Of a stretch of DNA of 5,799 nucleotides, positions 1-4,732 are shown piece after piece; the stretch's first letter is position 1, and the number at the start of each line of letters is the position of its first letter. The stretch is from Sideroxydans lithotrophicus (lineage in GTDB: Bacteria > Pseudomonadota > Gammaproteobacteria > Burkholderiales > Sulfuriferulaceae). The notes beneath the pieces were generated by a model, which was not told where the DNA came from, made no database searches, and worked only from the letters and a program-made list of their open reading frames with translations. The position numbers and the translations under genes were made by a program. Location: assembly GCA_022736605.1 (NCBI GenBank), contig DZDB01000117.1, positions 1 to 5,799 on the forward strand, given 5' to 3'.

Positions 1-54
1 GGTGCTGGTGCTGGTGCTGGTGCTGGTGCTGGTGCTGGTGCTGGTGCTGGTGCT
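1..54. repeat. Hexanucleotide tandem repeat (GGTGCT), nine copies to the window edge
   Basis: Nine perfect GGTGCT units fill the first 54 bases and may continue to the left. On the minus strand the repeat lies in frame within the zinc-ribbon gene and encodes alternating Ala and Pro. Because the unit is six bases, gain or loss of copies changes linker length by two residues without shifting the frame. Confidence 0.95.
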
Positions 55-233
55 GAAGGCTTCACGAATGAAGTGCCACACTTGGGGCAAAATTTAGCGT
101 CGGCGTTGCACGCGTGACCGCATTGGGTACACGGCTTGCTGTCGGGCGCCGTTGCAACGGTCATATTCAAACCACATGCACCACAAAACCGGGCGCTGTC
201 TTTATTTTCGGCGGAACAATGAGGACACTTCAT
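1..233 (-). CDS. Double zinc-ribbon protein with Ala-Pro repeat, C-terminus cut by window edge
   Basis: The 77 codons visible begin with two consecutive zinc ribbons. The first has Cys3, Cys6, Cys17 and Cys20; the second has Cys35, Cys38, Cys49 and Cys52. Both are CxxC-x10-CxxC, a spacing typical of the zinc_ribbon_2/double zinc ribbon families, and an extra His40 and Cys42 sit inside the second. From residue 61 the protein is a pure Ala-Pro alternation that runs off the left edge, so the C-terminal part is unknown. The start is the ATG at 231-233, only 2 nt after the stop of the upstream gene. No good Shine-Dalgarno sequence precedes it, so translation is probably coupled. It is the third gene of a minus-strand operon whose other two members also carry zinc ribbons. 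By analogy with them, the Ala-Pro stretch may be a linker to a membrane or extracytoplasmic part; this is inference. Function not recognised. Confidence 0.82.
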   Translation of the reverse strand, partial: MKCPHCSAENKDSARFCGACGLNMTVATAPDSKPCTQCGHACNADAKFCPKCGTSFVKPSAPAPAPAPAPAPAPAPA

Positions 234-235
234 GA

Positions 236-1354
236 TTAATTTACTCGGGTAAGTTGCAATTTGACCATGCCTGCGTCCATCGCAATGTGGTCATTATCGA
301 TGACGGTAAACGTCACGCCCTGCTGACCCATCACGCTGACGTGTACATTTTTATCCTGGACATCGTATTTAACCGGCATGGCCTGGCCACCGGCAATCAT
401 TTGAGTAGGCGTGAACTCGAATACCACGCTGCCATTTGCGCCCCATTTACCCAGGATGGGGTTGCCGCCGAAGCCGGAAAACAGCCGTTTGATGCTGTCA
501 AACAAGCCTGCCGCTGGCGGCGTAGCGGTGGCGGATTCAGCGTCGGGTGCGCCCTGCCCGAGCATGGATAAATCGAATAACGCGTGGTTTCTGCTCTGCC
601 CGGCCTGCGTTTCCCGCAGATCCTGCGCCGACACCAGCTGCCATTTGTCTTTATCCAGCATCAGCACGGCGCTGTCGTCGAAGCTGGTTTTGCCCAGCCG
701 CACCGGTTCGGCCTTGGCAATCGCGGGCTGACTCACCCAGGCGGCGGGATTGCTGTAATGATAGGTATAACGCGCTTCAGCGAAAGTTTTGTCAGCCCGT
801 TTTTCGGGTTTGGAATAGCTCACTTTATCAAGCGCAATGCCGCTGGCGAAACACAGCTTTCCATTGCGTACCGCTTTCAATCCGGCGGCGGTCTGGGTAT
901 ACCTGTATTGCGTCTGGCTGAACCAGCCACCGCCGCTGGTGACAGTTTGAGCCGGGCTGTACACGCCCGCTACAGCCAGTGCGTCAAGCCATTGTTTGGT
1001 ATTGGTGTCATATTGAGCAATCGTCACCGGATTTTTAGCATAGTCAAAATTATCCAGACATACGCGCTGTTCGGTGGCGGCTTGGTCGGCATTCAGCAAC
1101 GCCGACAAGTCGCTGGCATCGGGCAGCGATGGTGCTTTGGTCAGCCACCACACGCCGCCACCCAGCAGCGCCAGCACGGCAACCGCAATGCTGCCGAATT
1201 TGACGATTTTGCCAAGCGGCAGCGGCGTCGGCTGGCTGTGCGCAGTCGGCGCTGCGGCAACCGGGGTGCCCGGTAACGGTGCCCCGCAGGCGTCACAAAA
1301 TCGCGCGTTCGCTACTTCCGTTTTGGTGCCGCAACGGGTACAGAATCTGGCCAT
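236..1354 (-). CDS. Single-pass membrane protein with N-terminal zinc ribbon, function unknown
   Basis: The protein has 372 residues. Residues 5-23 form a zinc ribbon (Cys5, Cys8, Cys20, Cys23), followed by a Pro/Ala/Thr-rich linker (about 24-48) and one hydrophobic segment at about 51-71 preceded by Lys49 and Lys52. The simplest topology is ribbon in the cytoplasm and about 300 residues outside. That outer part has an aromatic-rich region (about 85-260) with only two cysteines, Cys99 and Cys168, which could form a disulfide. A linker follows at about 265-295, then a terminal beta-rich module (about 299-372) that begins GKWG and resembles small lipocalin-like or half-barrel domains; that resemblance is only by eye. 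The start at 1352-1354 has AAGG seven bases upstream, overlapping the stop of the preceding gene, and gives the intact ribbon. It is the middle gene of the zinc-ribbon operon, 9 nt after one neighbour and 2 nt before the other. No characterised homologue recognised. Confidence 0.9.
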   Translation of the reverse strand: MARFCTRCGTKTEVANARFCDACGAPLPGTPVAAAPTAHSQPTPLPLGKIVKFGSIAVAVLALLGGGVWWLTKAPSLPDASDLSALLNADQAATEQRVCLDNFDYAKNPVTIAQYDTNTKQWLDALAVAGVYSPAQTVTSGGGWFSQTQYRYTQTAAGLKAVRNGKLCFASGIALDKVSYSKPEKRADKTFAEARYTYHYSNPAAWVSQPAIAKAEPVRLGKTSFDDSAVLMLDKDKWQLVSAQDLRETQAGQSRNHALFDLSMLGQGAPDAESATATPPAAGLFDSIKRLFSGFGGNPILGKWGANGSVVFEFTPTQMIAGGQAMPVKYDVQDKNVHVSVMGQQGVTFTVIDNDHIAMDAGMVKLQLTRVN

Positions 1355-1363
1355 GGTCGCGCC

Positions 1364-2482
1364 TTATTTGAGCTTGTGGCCGCAGCTGCCGCAGAACACA
1401 TCATCCGCCGTAATCGCGGCGTGGCAGTTGGGGCAAGCCAGTGCAGGCTCAGTCGGTGCCATGGTTGGGGCCGGTGGCGGCGGCACCTGCGCCTGTTTGA
1501 GTTGCTCGCGCGCGGCGTTGGCCTTGTCTTTCAGATCGCCCACTGCTCCGCGCATTTTTTCTTCGATGGCCGAGGTATCGAGATTTCTGGCGTATTGCAG
1601 GTAAATCAGGCAGTTGCCGCTGATCAGCACCAGCAGCGGAATCGCGCCGACGATGGCAAACAGGATGCCCGAACCGAACATCAACGCCAGGCCATAACCG
1701 CTGCCGCCACCTCCACCACCAAACATGGCGCCGATATTCGCTATCATCTCAACCGCCGAGCCACTCGCGCCATAACCCAGAATCTGCGTCGACAATCCCA
1801 TCGTCGCCATGCTTCCGACCGCCATCATGCCAAACAGGATACCGGCCACCACAAACACGATCAGCCCGAGTACCAGCTGGTTCAGCACGACGGGAATGAG
1901 ATAGTTTTTCCCCAACTGCCAGAGCTTTGCAATCGCCTGCATGACGTTGTTGCCATCCCACAAGGCTGGCGCCGCAAGTGGGTTGACCACAAACACGACC
2001 GCGAAATACAGCACGCCGAAAATGACCACCATGATCGGATACACAAAGGTATAGAGGAACGGCCCGAGCGCAGGAATCTTGCAGATGAACAGCACGATGG
2101 ATGCCACAATGACAAGCGCGATAAGCAACCCGAATTCGATCAGCATCAGCCCGAGAAAGCGCGGCAGCGTTGCCAGCCCGGCAAATAGCGCGTTGCTGAG
2201 GCTGCGCGCCGGGTTGTCCTTGGCCTGATCCATCAACACAATGCCGACGGCAGAAAACCCGGTAAAAAAAACAATCAGCGCCAGCAGCCCGCCGATGCCG
2301 CTGGTGATCATCGCCATGCTGCCATAACCAAAACGCGACGCGATGAAACCAAACACACTCATCACCAGAATCGCGCTGATCGACGTTGCAATCAACAGCC
2401 CCAGTGCGCGCCAGTTTTTAGCGGCGTCGAGCGCACGAAACAGCATGGACGTGCCTGCCAGATGGTTTTGTACCGTACTCAT
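1364..2482 (-). CDS. Six-helix membrane protein with C-terminal zinc ribbon, function unknown
   Basis: The protein has 372 residues with hydrophobic segments at about 27-48, 58-84, 108-133, 142-168, 195-222 and 266-292. The charged loops (85-107 and 169-194) and the segment after the last helix fit a cytoplasmic location. The long loop at 223-265, with a run of six glycines at 255-260, has no Lys or Arg and fits the outside, so both ends are predicted inside. After the last helix come a charged helical or coiled-coil stretch (about 303-333), a Pro-rich linker (334-348) and a zinc ribbon with Cys350, Cys353, Cys364 and Cys367. The start at 2480-2482 is supported by GGGGAG six bases upstream. 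It is the first gene of the minus-strand operon and diverges from trxB. The membrane part could be a channel, scaffold or transporter-like body, but no catalytic or transport motif is visible and I do not recognise the family. Confidence 0.9.
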   Translation of the reverse strand: MSTVQNHLAGTSMLFRALDAAKNWRALGLLIATSISAILVMSVFGFIASRFGYGSMAMITSGIGGLLALIVFFTGFSAVGIVLMDQAKDNPARSLSNALFAGLATLPRFLGLMLIEFGLLIALVIVASIVLFICKIPALGPFLYTFVYPIMVVIFGVLYFAVVFVVNPLAAPALWDGNNVMQAIAKLWQLGKNYLIPVVLNQLVLGLIVFVVAGILFGMMAVGSMATMGLSTQILGYGASGSAVEMIANIGAMFGGGGGGSGYGLALMFGSGILFAIVGAIPLLVLISGNCLIYLQYARNLDTSAIEEKMRGAVGDLKDKANAAREQLKQAQVPPPPAPTMAPTEPALACPNCHAAITADDVFCGSCGHKLK

Positions 2483-2488
2483 GTGGAA

Positions 2489-2494
2489 CTCCCC
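2489..2494 (-). promoter_or_regulatory. Ribosome binding site of the six-helix zinc-ribbon gene
   Basis: On the minus strand the sequence reads GGGGAG, then six bases, then ATG. It is the strongest Shine-Dalgarno sequence in the left operon and fixes the start of its first gene. The two downstream genes have weaker sites, consistent with translation coupled to this leader gene. Confidence 0.7.
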
Positions 2495-2526
2495 GGGATG
2501 ATGTGCAAAAGGTATGGCAAAAACTG

Positions 2527-2554
2527 GTTTTATCGTTGTTTTGTGCTAACGCAA
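2527..2554 (-). promoter_or_regulatory. Possible sigma70-type promoter for the zinc-ribbon operon
   Basis: On the minus strand a TTGCGT box (2549-2554) is followed after 16 bases by TAAAAC (2527-2532). Each box matches the consensus only partly. The position, about 45 bases upstream of the first start codon, is reasonable. Another weak -10-like TATGCT lies further upstream, so the choice is uncertain. Confidence 0.25.
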
Positions 2555-2564
2555 TCAGCATAGC

Positions 2565-2581
2565 GCATTTTGCTGAAATGC
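2565..2581. promoter_or_regulatory. Short perfect inverted repeat in the divergent intergenic region
   Basis: GCATTT and AAATGC are separated by five bases (TGCTG), giving a 6-bp perfect dyad. No T-run follows on either strand, so it is not an intrinsic terminator. It lies between the two divergent operons and could be an operator half-site pair or simply chance. Confidence 0.35.
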
Positions 2582-2589
2582 ATAATTGG

Positions 2590-2607
2590 GGCAGCGCGGA
2601 TGCTGCC
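2590..2607. promoter_or_regulatory. GC-rich inverted repeat in the divergent intergenic region
   Basis: GGCAGC and GCTGCC flank a six-base spacer, a perfect 6-bp stem. Its right arm overlaps a second inverted repeat, GGATGC (2598-2603) with GCATCC (2625-2630), so the two could not pair at the same time. No poly-T follows. The role is unknown; a regulatory site for one or both operons is possible. Confidence 0.35.
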
Positions 2608-2684
2608 TGCATTATTGAGGGCGTGCATCCTTCAAATTGCGTAAAGTATCCCCACATCATTAAAAACTTAGGCCGACGCAGGTA

Positions 2685-2712
2685 TTTATCTGACCGGCTA
2701 TGCTGTTAAAAT
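2685..2712 (+). promoter_or_regulatory. Probable promoter of the trxB operon (extended -10)
   Basis: TAAAAT (2707-2712) matches the sigma70 -10 box at five of six positions and is preceded by TG one base upstream (2704-2705), an extended -10 arrangement. A weak -35-like TTTATC lies at 2685-2690 with 16-bp spacing. Transcription would begin near 2719, leaving a leader of about 20 bases that contains the ribosome binding site. Confidence 0.45.
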
Positions 2713-2726
2713 TTGCCGCACTTACC

Positions 2727-2732
2727 AAGGAG
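2727..2732 (+). promoter_or_regulatory. Ribosome binding site of trxB
   Basis: AAGGAG lies five bases before the ATG at 2738. It is a near-ideal Shine-Dalgarno sequence and picks this start over later Met codons. Confidence 0.85.
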
Positions 2733-2737
2733 CCACC

Positions 2738-3691
2738 ATGACCACGCAACACCACCGCCTTATCATTCTCGGCTCCGGCCCGGCCGGCTACAGCGCCGCC
2801 GTCTATGCTGCGCGCGCCAACCTCAATCCGGTGGTCATCACCGGCATGGCGCAGGGCGGCCAGCTGATGACCACCACCGACGTCGACAACTGGCCCGCTG
2901 ATGCCGACGGCGTGCAGGGACCGGAACTGATGGCGCGTTTCGAAAAACACGCGCGGCGCTTTAATACCGAAATCATTTTCGACCACATCCACACCGCCAG
3001 GCTGGCCGACAAGCCGATTACCCTGATCGGCGACCAGGCGACTTATACCTGCGATGCGCTGATTATCGCCACCGGCGCGTCGGCCATGTACCTGGGGCTG
3101 GAATCGGAACAGGCGTTCATGGGCAAAGGCGTGTCGGGCTGCGCCACGTGTGATGGTTTTTTTTACCGCAATCAGGACGTGGCGGTAATCGGCGGCGGCA
3201 ATACCGCAGTTGAAGAGGCGCTGTACCTGTCCAACATCGCGCGCCATGTGACCGTGGTACACCGCCGTGACGCCTTCAAGTCGGAGAAAATCCTCGCCGA
3301 TCACCTGATGGAGAAGGTCAAGGAAGGCAAGATCAGCGTGCACTGGAACAACCAGCTCGACGAAGTGCTGGGCGACAAGACCGGCGTGACTGGCATGCGC
3401 ATCAAATCAACCGTCGATCAAACCACGCAGGATTTGCCGCTGACCGGCATTTTCATCGCCATCGGCCACAAACCCAATACCGATATTTTCACCGGCCAGA
3501 TCGAGATGGAAGGCGGCTACATCGTCACCCAGGGCGGCAACAAGGGCAACGCTACCGCCACCAGCCTGCCCGGCGTGTTTGCCGCGGGCGACGTGCAGGA
3601 CCACATCTACCGCCAGGCGGTGACCAGCGCCGGTACCGGTTGCATGGCCGCGCTTGATGCCGACCGCTACCTGGAAAGCCTGACCAAGTAA
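2738..3691 (+). CDS. trxB: Thioredoxin reductase (NADPH), low-molecular-weight bacterial type
   Basis: This FAD enzyme passes electrons from NADPH to oxidised thioredoxin in the cytoplasm. At 317 residues the length is normal for bacterial TrxB. An N-terminal FAD-binding dinucleotide fold begins with GSGPAG at 12-17. The redox centre CATC is at 135-138, followed by DGFFYR. The NADPH fold has GGGNTA at 152-157, and HRR at 175-177 is the expected contact for the NADPH 2'-phosphate. The second FAD motif, AAGDV, is at 282-286, followed by the conserved RQAVTSAGTGCMAALDA-type helix. All key residues are present and there is no fused thioredoxin domain. It is the first gene of the plus-strand operon, with its own promoter and ribosome binding site, and sits 6 nt before the Smr gene. 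The thioredoxin it reduces is a likely electron donor for the peroxiredoxin two genes downstream. Confidence 0.97.
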   Translation: MTTQHHRLIILGSGPAGYSAAVYAARANLNPVVITGMAQGGQLMTTTDVDNWPADADGVQGPELMARFEKHARRFNTEIIFDHIHTARLADKPITLIGDQATYTCDALIIATGASAMYLGLESEQAFMGKGVSGCATCDGFFYRNQDVAVIGGGNTAVEEALYLSNIARHVTVVHRRDAFKSEKILADHLMEKVKEGKISVHWNNQLDEVLGDKTGVTGMRIKSTVDQTTQDLPLTGIFIAIGHKPNTDIFTGQIEMEGGYIVTQGGNKGNATATSLPGVFAAGDVQDHIYRQAVTSAGTGCMAALDADRYLESLTK

Positions 3692-3697
3692 GGCCGC

Positions 3698-4270
3698 ATG
3701 AGCCGGGCTGACGATCCGCCATCCGACGCGCAGGCCTTGTTCCAGGCTGCCGTCGGCGACGCCCACCCGCTCCCGCATCACGGCAAGCGCGAACCCGCTG
3801 CGCCACAGATTCAACCCATCCCAAAACAACGTATCCGGGACGAGCAGCAGGCGCTGGTCGACAGCCTGTCCGACCACATCAGCTATGAAGACAGCATGGA
3901 GGCGGGTGAAGAGCTGGTCTACCTGCGCAGCGGATTACGGCGTGACACGCTGAAAAAACTGCGGCGCGGCCATTGGGTGCTGCAGGGCGAACTGGATTTG
4001 CACGGCCTGATCAGTGCCGAGGCGCGTCAGGCGGTGAACGCCTTTATCAGCACCTGCCAGAAACGCGGCCTGCGCTGCGTGCGCATTATTCACGGTAAAG
4101 GGCTGGGCTCAAAAAACCGCGAGCCGATTCTACGCACCCGGGTCAAGCACTGGCTGATGCAAAAAGACGAGGTGCTGGCGTTTTGTCAGGCACGTGCGGT
4201 GGACGGCGGCAGCGGCGCGGTGGTAGTGTTACTCAAGTCTCCCAACCGCCCATCAAGAGGAATAGCATGA
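3698..4270 (+). CDS. Smr-domain protein (SmrA/YdaL-like overall), putative nuclease
   Basis: The protein has 190 residues. The C-terminal Smr domain (about 98-180) carries the DLHG motif at 100-103, HGKG at 132-135 and the GGSGA turn at 170-174. The first half is charged and Pro-rich, with a helical region leading into YLRSGL and KKLRRG just before the domain, as in stand-alone proteobacterial Smr proteins. By remembered resemblance the N-terminal DAQALF segment and the GGSGA ending look more like E. coli SmrA/YdaL, while the intact DLHG is as in SmrB. SmrB cleaves mRNA at collided ribosomes, and other Smr domains nick DNA or RNA; which applies here cannot be told. The start ATG at 3698 has AAGG overlapping the trxB stop. 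The stop overlaps the next gene's start as ATGA, implying translational coupling. Confidence 0.9.
   Translation: MSRADDPPSDAQALFQAAVGDAHPLPHHGKREPAAPQIQPIPKQRIRDEQQALVDSLSDHISYEDSMEAGEELVYLRSGLRRDTLKKLRRGHWVLQGELDLHGLISAEARQAVNAFISTCQKRGLRCVRIIHGKGLGSKNREPILRTRVKHWLMQKDEVLAFCQARAVDGGSGAVVVLLKSPNRPSRGIA
4256..4261 (+). promoter_or_regulatory. Ribosome binding site that decides the bcp start
   Basis: AGAGGA lies five bases before the ATG at 4267, inside the end of the Smr gene. It supports 4267 over the in-frame ATG at 4183, which would add 28 residues unlike the family and overlap the Smr gene more deeply. Confidence 0.75.
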
Positions 4271-4716
4271 CCACCATCACCGATTTCACCCTGCCTTCTA
4301 CCGGCGACAAAACCTTCAGACTGTCCACAGCAATCGGCAAAAAACTCGTCGTGTATTTCTATCCCAAGGACGACACCCCCGGCTGCACTGTTGAAGGCTC
4401 GGATTTCCGCGATCTGTATGCGCAATTTCAGGCCAGCAACTGCGACATCGTCGGCGTCTCGCGCGACGATATGAAATCGCATGAAAAATTCAAGGCCAAA
4501 CTCGGTCTGCCGTTCGAGCTGCTATCCGACACCGATGAAACGGTATGTGAACTGTTCGGCGTAATGAAACTGAAAAACATGTATGGCAAAGAAGTCCGTG
4601 GCGTCGAGCGCAGCACGTTCATCTTCGACGCTGAAGGCAAGCTGGTGCAGGAAATGCGTGGGGTGAAGTCTGCCGACCACGCGCAAGCAGTGCTGGGTAC
4701 CGTTCAATCACTCTAA
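4267..4716 (+). CDS. bcp: Thioredoxin-dependent peroxiredoxin, Bcp/PrxQ family
   Basis: The 149-residue protein has the normal Bcp length and reduces hydrogen peroxide and organic hydroperoxides in the cytoplasm. The active site is the PKDDTPGC segment (33-40), with Thr37 and the peroxidatic Cys40. The conserved RSTFIFD strand is at 115-121. The usual E. coli-type resolving cysteine five residues after the peroxidatic one is Ser45 here. The remaining cysteines are Cys59 and Cys94; Cys94 sits in the TVCELFGV helix, where E. coli Bcp also has a non-resolving Cys. The protein may therefore work as a 1-Cys enzyme or use another partner thiol. Start chosen at 4267 because of the good ribosome binding site, the ATGA overlap with the Smr gene and the family-typical N-terminus. 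TrxB encoded upstream fits as part of its electron supply. Confidence 0.95.
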   Translation: MTTITDFTLPSTGDKTFRLSTAIGKKLVVYFYPKDDTPGCTVEGSDFRDLYAQFQASNCDIVGVSRDDMKSHEKFKAKLGLPFELLSDTDETVCELFGVMKLKNMYGKEVRGVERSTFIFDAEGKLVQEMRGVKSADHAQAVLGTVQSL

Positions 4717-4718
4717 TT

Positions 4719-4723
4719 AAGGA
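4719..4723 (+). promoter_or_regulatory. Ribosome binding site of the PIN-PhoH gene
   Basis: AAGGA lies nine bases before the ATG at 4733, within the 16-nt gap after bcp. It supports that start and continued read-through translation in one operon. Confidence 0.65.
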
Positions 4724-4732
4724 ACCCTAAAT

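Noticed and set aside
1..54. CRISPR array or transposon end
   Set aside because: The unit is a simple 6-base repeat with no spacers and lies in frame in a coding region.
584..1276. Plus-strand open frame of 230 codons opposite the middle zinc-ribbon gene
   Set aside because: The minus-strand frame has a clear zinc ribbon, membrane segment and operon spacing. The plus-strand product is low-complexity and Arg/Gln-rich, typical of a shadow.
1376..2188. Plus-strand open frame of 270 codons opposite the six-helix protein
   Set aside because: The product is rich in His, Arg, Gln and Asp, the usual antisense image of hydrophobic membrane helices. The opposite strand shows well-formed helices and a zinc ribbon.
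2590..2630. Intrinsic terminator or riboswitch in the divergent intergenic region
   Set aside because: The stems are only 6 bp and no T-run follows on either strand. No known riboswitch core was recognised.
2660..3343. Long minus-strand open frame (227 codons) opposite trxB and its promoter
   Set aside because: It lies antisense to a certain gene. The product looks like an antisense translation of GC-rich codons, with no recognisable domain and no good ribosome binding site. It also spans the trxB promoter region.
3407..3877. Minus-strand open frame of 156 codons across the trxB-Smr junction
   Set aside because: It overlaps two well-supported genes on the other strand and shows no motif of its own.
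4183..4266. N-terminal extension of bcp from an upstream in-frame ATG
   Set aside because: It would lie inside the Smr gene, lacks a ribosome binding site and adds residues not typical of the family; 4267 has AGAGGA and an ATGA junction.
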